Below, one piece after another: positions 57,950 through 64,000 of a stretch of 64,000 bases of DNA (within the stretch, counting starts at the first letter, position 1; every line of letters begins with the position of its first letter). The stretch lies in assembly GCA_039935415.1 (NCBI GenBank), contig JBDTKH010000010.1, positions 5,185 to 69,184 on the forward strand, given 5' to 3'. The notes under the pieces are model-generated. The model did not search any database. It was not told the DNA's origin and was given only the letters and a program-made list of their open reading frames with translations. Source of the stretch: Palsa-870 sp039935415 (lineage in GTDB: Bacteria > Chloroflexota > Dormibacteria > Dormibacterales > Dormibacteraceae). The position numbers and the translations under genes are program-made.

Positions 57950-59017
57950 ATGCGCTCCTCGCGAATGCTCATGGCAGTGGACCTCCACGCAGCCGGCGAG
58001 CCGGGCAGGGTGATCCTCGGCGGCATCCCAGACGTTCCGGGCGAGACGATGTTTGAGAAGCGGGAGTATTTCGAGCAGCACCTGGATGCAGTCCGGAAGC
58101 TGATGCTGCGCGAGCCTCGCGGCTACCCCGCCCTGTGCTGCAACGTGGTGCTGCCGCCAACCGACCGGCGCGCAGCGGCGGGGTTCGTGATCATGGAGCA
58201 GACCGAGTACCCGGCCATGTCCGGCAGCAACATCATCTGCACAGCAACCGCCCTGCTCGAGATGGGCGTCGTCCCGGCCGTCGAGCCTGTTACCGAGTTC
58301 GTGCTCGAGGCTCCGGCGGGCCTGATCGGGATCACCGCCGCGGTGGAGGGCGGCAGGGCCAAGAGCATCACGTTCGAGAATCTGCCGGCGTTCGCGGTCC
58401 ACCTCAACGCGCCGGTCGAGGTGCCGCAGCTCGGGACGATCAAGGTCGACGTCGCCTACGGCGGGATGTTCTATGCGATCGTCGAGGCGGCGCAGGTCGG
58501 GCTTCGAATCGCGCCCGACGAGGGACGCGAGCTGGTGCGGCTGGGCGAGATGATCAAAGCGGCGGCCCGCGAGCAGCTGCCCGTGAGCCATCCCGAGAAC
58601 CCGGCAATCAGCGGCATATCGATCATGCAGTTCACCGCTCCCGCGTCGCGTCCCGGCGTCTCGATGAGGAACACGGTGGTCATCTCAAGCGGCCGGTTCG
58701 ACTCCAGGCGGCCGGAGACGTGGACGGGAGTTCTCGACCGCTCCCCATGCGGGACGGGCACCTGCGCAAGGATGGCCGTGCTGCACGCAAAAGGGCAGCT
58801 GCCCCTCAACCAGGATTTCATTCACGAAGGCATCCTGGGAACCACGTTCACGGGCAGGCTGGTCCGCACAGCGACGGTGGGCAGGTACGCGGCCGTCGTG
58901 CCGACCATCACTGGCTCCGCGTACGTCTACGCGATCTCCAACTACCTGCTCGACCCGGCGGACCCATTCCCCGAAGGCTTCACCGTCGGCGACCTCTGGA
59001 GTGTGGCCGACCCCTAG
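57950..59017 (+). CDS. Proline racemase superfamily enzyme
   Basis: A 355-residue enzyme of the proline racemase/4-hydroxyproline epimerase/trans-3-hydroxyproline dehydratase family. It begins MAVDLHAAGEPGRVILGG and has the two active-site motifs. The first, usually M-C-G-H, here reads MSGSNIICTATALLE, so Ser replaces the first Cys; the second is DRSPCGTGTCARMA with the Cys kept. A Ser/Cys pair argues against simple proline racemase and points to an epimerase or dehydratase of hydroxyproline-like compounds. Two start codons (57950 and the ATG seven codons later) are possible. No other proline catabolic gene adjoins it. Confidence 0.87.
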   Translation: MRSSRMLMAVDLHAAGEPGRVILGGIPDVPGETMFEKREYFEQHLDAVRKLMLREPRGYPALCCNVVLPPTDRRAAAGFVIMEQTEYPAMSGSNIICTATALLEMGVVPAVEPVTEFVLEAPAGLIGITAAVEGGRAKSITFENLPAFAVHLNAPVEVPQLGTIKVDVAYGGMFYAIVEAAQVGLRIAPDEGRELVRLGEMIKAAAREQLPVSHPENPAISGISIMQFTAPASRPGVSMRNTVVISSGRFDSRRPETWTGVLDRSPCGTGTCARMAVLHAKGQLPLNQDFIHEGILGTTFTGRLVRTATVGRYAAVVPTITGSAYVYAISNYLLDPADPFPEGFTVGDLWSVADP

Positions 59018-59340
59018 GTGGGCGGCGCGACGGACCCCTTCCGGCGAGCCCGGCCCGCCACCATGCGGAGCTGGAGGATGCGCGCCGCCCCGAACGCGAC
59101 CACGATAAGCGCGCCCAGGATCATCGCGAAAAGGAGGGCCACCGCAAGCGGCAGGTGACCCGAGAGGAACAGGAACGACACCTCGACCTTCTGCTGGTTC
59201 TGCAGGATGAAGACGAGGATCACGATCAGGGCGACCAGCCCGATGACGACGGCGGTCCAGGCGCCGCTGAGTCGAGTCCGGCGCTCTCCCGGCAGCGGCT
59301 CCGGCTCAGGCGCGGCATCGTGCTGAGGCGTGTCGTTCAC
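59014..59340 (-). CDS. LapA-like (DUF1049) membrane protein
   Basis: A 108-residue protein with two helices: LSGAWTAVVIGLVALIVILVFILQNQQKVEVSFLF, containing the FILQN motif typical of LapA/YciS, and LPLAVALLFAMILGALIVVAFGA. A disordered acidic N-terminus and a basic C-terminus flank them. Relatives help assemble lipopolysaccharide in Proteobacteria, but in Gram-positive-type bacteria the role is unknown. It converges on the racemase gene with a four-base overlap. Confidence 0.82.
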   Translation of the reverse strand: MNDTPQHDAAPEPEPLPGERRTRLSGAWTAVVIGLVALIVILVFILQNQQKVEVSFLFLSGHLPLAVALLFAMILGALIVVAFGAARILQLRMVAGRARRKGSVAPPT

Positions 59341-59379
59341 CGCGCCATTCTCCTCGTTCTGACGGATTTCGTCGTCGTC

Positions 59380-60126
59380 TTACGGCGGCGGAGGCCTGGG
59401 CAGCCCCAGCACCAGCCGGTAGCCCTTGCCTTTCTCGCTGACCACCTCGCACACCGCCTTGAACGGCGAAAGCTTCCGGCGAAGCCGGGTCACATAAGTC
59501 CGGAACTGCTCGATCGACGCGTCGGGTCCCCAGGCCGGCACGGCGACCTCCTCCGCGGTGAAGAACTGGTGCGGGTTGGACAGGAAGAATGAGAGCAGCT
59601 GCCACTCGCGCTTGGTCAAAGTTGTGGCGGAACCTCCACCTTTGACCGTTCGATGCTTGGCGTCAAAGACCAGACCGCCCATCTCGATCCTGGTTGCGAT
59701 CGAAACCACTGAAGTCGAGTCAGGACCGCGCAGCACAGACTTGATCGCGCCCATGAGCACGTCGGGCACGAAGGGCTTGGGGAGGACCTGGTTGGCCCCC
59801 GCCTCGTAGGTGCCGAGGGCCTCTCCGGCATCGCCGAATGATTCGTCCAGCAGGATGATGGGACAACTGGCTTCGCCATGAAGGTCGGCCACCTGCTTCG
59901 GGGTGGCGCGGGAATCAGCGCTCATGCCGATGATGAGCAGGTCGAACTTTCTCGTCTCGAGCTGATGTTGGACGTCTGCGAGCTCGGCCACGCTCTGGAA
60001 CTGCCCACCCGCCAGCTCGACGACGTGCGAGATGACAGAGCGGTAGCCGGGATTGGCCTCGACCACCAGGATTCGGGGAAGCTTCGCTCGCTGCCGGGCG
60101 ACAGCCGCCGTTACCGTCTTTGCCAT
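59380..60126 (-). CDS. OmpR-like response regulator with atypical receiver
   Basis: A 248-residue protein with a receiver-like domain (LPRILVVEANPGYRSVISHVVELAGG; VLPKPFVPDVLMGAIKSVL) and a C-terminal winged helix (TTLTKREWQLLSFFLSNPHQFFTAEEVAVPAWG, then RTYVTRLRRKLSPF and VVSEKGKGYRLV). The phosphoacceptor position, after strand 3 in FDLLIIGMSADSR, has Gly instead of Asp, while the Lys of LPKPF is kept. It is probably phosphorylation-independent. No histidine kinase is adjacent. It diverges from another winged-helix gene across a shared repeat-rich operator. Confidence 0.85.
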   Translation of the reverse strand: MAKTVTAAVARQRAKLPRILVVEANPGYRSVISHVVELAGGQFQSVAELADVQHQLETRKFDLLIIGMSADSRATPKQVADLHGEASCPIILLDESFGDAGEALGTYEAGANQVLPKPFVPDVLMGAIKSVLRGPDSTSVVSIATRIEMGGLVFDAKHRTVKGGGSATTLTKREWQLLSFFLSNPHQFFTAEEVAVPAWGPDASIEQFRTYVTRLRRKLSPFKAVCEVVSEKGKGYRLVLGLPRPPPP

Positions 60127-60183
60127 GGCGCAATAGTGCTCCGGAGACCGTCGCGTCAGGTGGCCGGCGGCGCACCCGGATCA

Positions 60184-60232
60184 GTTGCTTTGCGCAACAT
60201 TTGTAACGCAACAAATCGCTGGATGTTGCTGA
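60184..60232. promoter_or_regulatory. Repeat-rich divergent operator
   Basis: GTTGCTTTGCGCAAC, ACGCAACAAAT and GATGTTGCTG place GCAAC/GTTGC cores four times in ~45 bp between the two winged-helix regulator genes. OmpR-type proteins bind such iterated half-sites, so cross- or autoregulation is likely. Confidence 0.5.
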
Positions 60233-60241
60233 CATCGCCTT

Positions 60242-60820
60242 TTGGCGCTGTCACATTTCGATCCCGTGCAGGGGAGCCAGGGGCACTCAGGGCCCCTCGA
60301 GGGCGAGGACATTCGCACGCCTCACTGGGAGGACGCTCGACACTGGATCGGCGTCTACGCCGACCTCTTGCGGTTCAAGGTCGGGCTGCTGGCCAGGGTC
60401 GAGCGCGACGTGAGCAAGCTCGCACCGGTCGCGCGGCGGGCGGCGCAGGCAGACGTCGTGATCATCGAAAGCCAGATGGAGGGTTATCAGAAGCGCCTGG
60501 ACGAGTGGTATCGACGAGTCTGGGAGCTGCAAGGCCTCTGGCTGGACCCTGAAGGCCGGGTGATCCGCTTTCAGGATCGCGAGGCCACGCTCACCAGGCG
60601 AGAGTTCCAGCTCCTCCAGTTCCTGATCGATAATCCCCACCGGTATTTCAAGGTGGCCGACATCACAGGGCGGGCCTGGGCCGAGCCGGGCCTGTTTCCG
60701 GAGGAGGTTCGCAACTACGTACGCAGGATCCGCAGGATCCTGGTGGAGTTGAACGTCCCCGTGGACCTCGTCAACCGGCCTGGGCGCGGTTACTCGATCG
60801 AGATCCGCCCCACCGAGTAG
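60242..60820 (+). CDS. Winged-helix (OmpR-type) DNA-binding protein with unknown N-terminal domain
   Basis: A 192-residue protein. The N-terminal ~90 residues are helical with no receiver (WIGVYADLLRFKVGLLARVERDVSKLAPVARRAAQADVVIIESQMEGY). The C-terminal Trans_reg_C domain is clear (ATLTRREFQLLQFLIDNPHRYFKVADITGRAW, then VRNYVRRIRRILVELNVPVDLVNRPGRGYSIE). TTG 60242 is listed; start uncertain, as no ribosome site is seen. It diverges from the atypical response regulator with a similar DNA-binding domain. Possibly an input-less transcription factor. A 6-bp hairpin (60826-60850) follows, before ftsE. Confidence 0.78.
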   Translation: MALSHFDPVQGSQGHSGPLEGEDIRTPHWEDARHWIGVYADLLRFKVGLLARVERDVSKLAPVARRAAQADVVIIESQMEGYQKRLDEWYRRVWELQGLWLDPEGRVIRFQDREATLTRREFQLLQFLIDNPHRYFKVADITGRAWAEPGLFPEEVRNYVRRIRRILVELNVPVDLVNRPGRGYSIEIRPTE

Positions 60821-60919
60821 CCCTGCCGCACTCCGTTCGGGCCGGTGCGGAACGCCCTTCACCATAAATTTACAGGCAAAAGTCAGGTATCCGGCCAAAT
60901 CCGCGTTACGCCTGACGTG

Positions 60920-61633
60920 GTGCGCCCAATTGTCGAGTTCAACGGGGTAACTCGGGCCTACGGGTCGAGGCTTGCCCTCGACGACGTCCACCTGGCCCTG
61001 GAGCCCGGTGAGCTCTCCTTCCTGGTGGGCCCGAGCGGCGCCGGCAAGACCACCCTTTTGAAGCTGATCAACCGCGAGATCCGGCCCACGAGTGGCGAAG
61101 TCTGGGTGGACGGCATCGCCGCCCACTCGCTGAAGGCGTCCCGGGTCGCCGACCTCCGCCGGCGCGTGGGGGTGGTTTTCCAGGACTACAAGCTGCTCCC
61201 TCGTCGCACCGCAAAGGAGAACGTCGCTTTCGCACTCCAGGTCGGGGACCTTCGCGTCTCGGACGAGGAGGCTATGGAACGCGCCCTCGATGCCCTTGAG
61301 GCGATGGGCCTCGGCGATCGCGGCGATTCCTTCCCACACCAGCTGTCCGGCGGGCAGCAGCAGCGGGTAGCGGTCGCACGCGCCGTGGTCACGCAGCCGC
61401 CCCTTCTCATCGCCGACGAGCCGACCGGCAACCTCGACATGGAGACTGCCTGGGAGATGATGGACCTCTTCGGGGACATCGCCGCCTGGGGCACGTCAGT
61501 CCTCATCGCCACGCACAACGGCGAGATCGTCCGGCGCCTGCAGCGTCGCGTATTGACCCTCGTGCACGGGCGCCTGGTGCGCGACCAGCCCGCGGGCCGG
61601 ACCGGGAGGATGGCATGGCTGGCCTCCTCGTGA
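60920..61633 (+). CDS. ftsE: Cell division ATP-binding protein FtsE
   Basis: A ~237-residue ATPase. It begins VEFNGVTRAYGSRLALDDVHLALEPGELSFLVGPSGAGKTTLLKLI, and has Q-loop VGVVFQDYKLLPRRTAKENVAF, the FtsE-type signature LSGGQQQRVAVARAVV, Walker B LLIADEPTGNLD and switch LIATHNGEIV. With FtsX it activates peptidoglycan hydrolases at the septum. The open frame extends to 60845, but GTG 60917 or 60920 matches the usual FtsE start. It overlaps ftsX by 19 bases. Confidence 0.93.
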   Translation: MRPIVEFNGVTRAYGSRLALDDVHLALEPGELSFLVGPSGAGKTTLLKLINREIRPTSGEVWVDGIAAHSLKASRVADLRRRVGVVFQDYKLLPRRTAKENVAFALQVGDLRVSDEEAMERALDALEAMGLGDRGDSFPHQLSGGQQQRVAVARAVVTQPPLLIADEPTGNLDMETAWEMMDLFGDIAAWGTSVLIATHNGEIVRRLQRRVLTLVHGRLVRDQPAGRTGRMAWLASS

Positions 61634-62562
61634 AGGCCCGGTTCCCGCAGCGGAGGATGTTCCTCATCGTCGCGGGCAACACCTTCCGCTACATGTTCCG
61701 CGGCGCCGCCCGTAACTGGGTCCGGAACGCCGGCAACACGGCGCCCGCGCTCGGCTCCATGACCCTGCTACTGCTGCTGGCCGGCCTGGTCGGCCTGAGC
61801 GGTTTTGCCCTGCACAACCTCGAACAGGTCGAAGCTGGTCAGGCCTCGCTGCTTCACGTCTACATGCGGGACAACGCGATCACGTCCGACGTCGACGCGT
61901 TGCAGAACCGACTCCAGGTCGACCCTCGCGTGGCCGGCGTGAGATACGTCTCGAAGGCAGAGGCGCTCCAGCACGCGCAGAGCATTCCTGGGCTGCCTCA
62001 GCTCGCCGACGCCAGCGAGAGCAATCCGTTCCCCGCCAGCCTGGACGTGCAGGTGAAGAGCATCGCCAACGTCGCCGTGATCGACGGGATGGTGCGAACG
62101 GATCCTGCCGTCGACCCGGCCTCGCCGACGTCGTACGACCAGGGCGCCTACCAGCGCATCCAGGCGGTCCTCTTCGGGATGGCCGTGGCCGGCTCCGCGT
62201 TCCTGGCGCTGCTCGGTTTCGTCGCCGTGACGGTGACCGTCAACAGCATCCGCTCGGCCATCTACGCGCGCAGGGACGAGGTCACGATCATGCAGCTGGT
62301 GGGCGCGCCGCGCTGGATGGTGCGAGGGCCGTTCATCGTCGAAGGCGCAATCACGGGCGCCATCGCCGGCGCGCTCGCCGGGCTCGTCACCTTTGGGCTG
62401 GCGGCGGCCGGCATCGCGGCGGGTCCTGCCTCCTTTGCCCAGTTCGCGCCTGGCGTGACCGTCGTTGTCGCCGGGCTCGCCGCAGCAATCGTGTTCGCGG
62501 CCGGGCTGGGCCTGGGCTCAGGGTCATCGATGATCAGTGTCCGCAGGCACCTCGAGTCGTGA
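61615..62562 (+). CDS. ftsX: Cell division membrane protein FtsX
   Basis: A 315-residue FtsX with the family layout. A cytoplasmic N-terminus and first helix (ALGSMTLLLLLAGLVGLSGFAL) are followed by an external domain (VYMRDNAITSDVDALQNRLQVDPRVAGVRYVSKAEALQ). Three more helices follow, with the motif YARRDEVTIMQLVGAPRWMVRGPFIVEGAITG. It couples FtsE ATP hydrolysis to an extracellular murein hydrolase. It overlaps ftsE and is overlapped by the M23 peptidase gene, which is therefore its probable target. Confidence 0.93.
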   Translation: MAGLLVKARFPQRRMFLIVAGNTFRYMFRGAARNWVRNAGNTAPALGSMTLLLLLAGLVGLSGFALHNLEQVEAGQASLLHVYMRDNAITSDVDALQNRLQVDPRVAGVRYVSKAEALQHAQSIPGLPQLADASESNPFPASLDVQVKSIANVAVIDGMVRTDPAVDPASPTSYDQGAYQRIQAVLFGMAVAGSAFLALLGFVAVTVTVNSIRSAIYARRDEVTIMQLVGAPRWMVRGPFIVEGAITGAIAGALAGLVTFGLAAAGIAAGPASFAQFAPGVTVVVAGLAAAIVFAAGLGLGSGSSMISVRRHLES

Positions 62563-63821
62563 GAGGCCTCCTGATCGCGGTCGCCTTCGCCCTGCTCGTG
62601 CTCGGCGCCGACAGCGCGGTGGCGACCGCCGATGGGACGCCGGTCGATCCCCAGCAGCAGCAGGCCGTCATCGACCAGATCCGCGCCCAGCTCGGGAGCA
62701 ACCTTGCCGACGCGATGGCCGCCCAGGACCAGCTGCGCAAGTCCCTGGAGGACAACGCCGCGCAGCAGGTGGACGTCCGCACGAAGATCACCGACGCGGA
62801 GGCCAAGATCGCCGCCCTGGACGCGAAGATCCTCGACGCCCAGCTGCACGAGCAGATCCTGGCGCAAAGGATCGACGCCGAGCGCGCGCAGCTCCGCGAG
62901 CTGGCGCGTGCCATCTATGTCGCGCCGACGTCGGTGCTGGTGGTGCTCGGCGAGGCCAAGAGCCTCAGCGACCTGCTCACGCGCGTCGCAGACCTGAACG
63001 TGGCCGGCACACACGCCACCGAGCTGAAGGCATCCCTCGCGCGCGACCTCACCGAGCTGCAGGACGTGCGCCAGAAAGAGCAGGACGCGCGCGCCGAGCA
63101 GGTCAAGCAGCGCGATCAGTTGAACTCCGAGCTGGCACAGCTTCGAGTCCTCCAGGCGCAGCAGGAGGCGTCGATGGAGCAGCTTGACACGAAGATCGCC
63201 GAGACGCGCTACGAGCTCTACCGCCTCAACACTCAGTCGGCTGAGCTGGCCCAGGCAGTGACCGACATGCTCCAGCAGCAGCAGGACGCGATCATCGCGG
63301 CGGCCATGCAGGCGGTCTGGACGCAGGTTCAGCTCTGGACGCAGTCGAACAACGTGGGCCAGATTCCCGTCAGCGCCGGCCACTCCACCCAGTACCGCTT
63401 CATCTGGCCAGAGCCGTCGGCGGCGATCTCCCAGCCGTTTGGCCCGAGCAGCTTCTGGTTCGAGCCCGCGTACGGCAGCTACCCGCATTTCCACACGGGC
63501 ATCGACCTGGTCGAGCCGTTCGGCTCGCCGATCTACGCGGCCGACGACGGTGTCGTGGCCCTGGTCGGCATCTCGAGCAGCGGTTACGGGAACTACGTGG
63601 TGATCGCGCACTCGGGCGGGCTGGACACGCTCTACGGCCACCTCTCCACGGGGCTGGTCAAGGTCGGGCAGGCGGTGACACAGGGGCAGGTGATCGGGCT
63701 GGAGGGATCGACCGGAAACTCGACGGGCGCGCACCTCCACTTCGAGCTCCGGATCAACCAGAAGCCGGTCGACCCGAAACCCTACCTGCCCGCGGGCGCA
63801 CCGTCAGCGTTCAAGGGCTAG
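62559..63821 (+). CDS. EnvC-like M23 peptidase with N-terminal coiled coil
   Basis: A 420-residue exported protein. A signal peptide (LLIAVAFALLVLGADSAVATA) leads into a long coiled coil (~residues 35-235, rich in Gln/Ala/Glu heptads) and a C-terminal LytM/M23 domain. Zinc ligands are seen: HFHTGIDLVEPFGSPIYA (His and Asp), TLYGHL and HLHFELR. As the ligands are intact it may cut peptidoglycan itself, unlike E. coli EnvC, which only activates amidases. The coiled coil probably docks to FtsX. GTG 62559 overlaps ftsX by four bases. Confidence 0.93.
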   Translation: MRGLLIAVAFALLVLGADSAVATADGTPVDPQQQQAVIDQIRAQLGSNLADAMAAQDQLRKSLEDNAAQQVDVRTKITDAEAKIAALDAKILDAQLHEQILAQRIDAERAQLRELARAIYVAPTSVLVVLGEAKSLSDLLTRVADLNVAGTHATELKASLARDLTELQDVRQKEQDARAEQVKQRDQLNSELAQLRVLQAQQEASMEQLDTKIAETRYELYRLNTQSAELAQAVTDMLQQQQDAIIAAAMQAVWTQVQLWTQSNNVGQIPVSAGHSTQYRFIWPEPSAAISQPFGPSSFWFEPAYGSYPHFHTGIDLVEPFGSPIYAADDGVVALVGISSSGYGNYVVIAHSGGLDTLYGHLSTGLVKVGQAVTQGQVIGLEGSTGNSTGAHLHFELRINQKPVDPKPYLPAGAPSAFKG

Positions 63822-63833
63822 CGCGCTCTAGCT

Positions 63834-64000
63834 TTAGTCCGGACCCCGCTGCCGCGGACCAAACGTCACTGTCGGCGAGATCGCGCGCATCGCGCCGTCA
63901 TCCGACTTGACCAACTGCCAGTGACCCTCGTGAACCATCCAGTGATGCCGGTGACAGAGGGCCTGTTGCCGAACTCCGCTGAACAGGCGACAATCGCAGC
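63834..64000 (-). CDS. HNH endonuclease-type protein, C-terminal end (partial)
   Basis: The last ~55 codons of a minus-strand gene that continues beyond the window. The end of an HNH motif is visible (RQQALCHRHHWMVHEGHWQLV), as in DUF222/HNH proteins, where L-C-x-x-H-H is followed by H-E-G. The upstream CDC may contribute to a zinc site. The stop TAA lies twelve bases from the M23 gene stop, so the two genes converge. Confidence 0.65.
   Translation of the reverse strand, partial: CDCRLFSGVRQQALCHRHHWMVHEGHWQLVKSDDGAMRAISPTVTFGPRQRGPD

Overview
The window is a gene-dense, high-GC stretch of bacterial chromosome. The likely source is an uncultivated Chloroflexota/Dormibacterota-type (Terrabacteria) lineage. 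This is inferred from frequent GTG/TTG starts, an F420-type LLM oxidoreductase, a Gram-positive style LexA box (CGAAC-N4-GTTCG), FtsEX followed by an M23 peptidase, and no recognisable outer-membrane genes. No plasmid, prophage, CRISPR or insertion-sequence signature was seen. The only RNA gene found is tRNA-Asn(GTT).

Layout. (1) 1-4118: end of prs, a CNNM/CBS transporter, recO, a VOC protein and glyQS. (2) 4119-11127: small accessory genes, including a monooxygenase-fold protein, a protein with two nuclease-like domains, a nucleotidyltransferase, an S9 peptidase, an LLM oxidoreductase and an M20 peptidase. (3) 11128-14455: a two-gene membrane locus, a papain-like peptidase and a ParB/sulfiredoxin-like protein. 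(4) 14477-17429: a 4 x 64 bp tandem array, then ppdK. (5) 17998-21582: a gene graveyard with C-terminal scraps of an MFS pump and an ABC ATPase, then a run of reading frames broken by a stop or frameshifts. (6) 21599-27715: an SOS-type promoter with a small leaderless gene, dnaG, rpoD, an ECF sigma/anti-sigma pair and a cytidylate-kinase-like protein. (7) 27813-37442: small unknowns, a cupin, a LuxR-type ATPase regulator, an MMPL exporter, a methyltransferase, a secreted hydrolase and a Nudix protein. (8) 37458-41508: tRNA-Asn, a COG4705 membrane protein, an acyl-CoA dehydrogenase, a BNR-repeat/MoaD-like pair and a C2H2 mini-protein. (9) 41546-45533: a zinc regulon, with Zur diverging from a znuA-znuC-permease-permease operon across a four-site repeat operator. 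(10) 45599-53772: recQ, YdeI-like protein, an orphan Flp pilin, a LysR regulator, DUF1697 and DUF1801 proteins, an internally deleted NmrA-like gene and a secreted phosphoesterase. (11) 53988-64000: a heterodimeric ABC exporter, a proline-racemase-family enzyme, LapA, two divergent winged-helix regulators, ftsE-ftsX-M23, and the end of an HNH nuclease gene.

The most unusual DNA-level feature is a set of modular palindromic repeats. They have a palindromic CCTCCCC/GGGGAGG arm, an exchangeable stem-loop core and a GGTGGGGGTG tail. Members occur between genes, once as a tandem array, and a related type lies inside two coding regions, one of them in frame within the MMPL exporter. Several short genes and gene remnants too small for ordinary ORF calling were recovered by translating the gaps.
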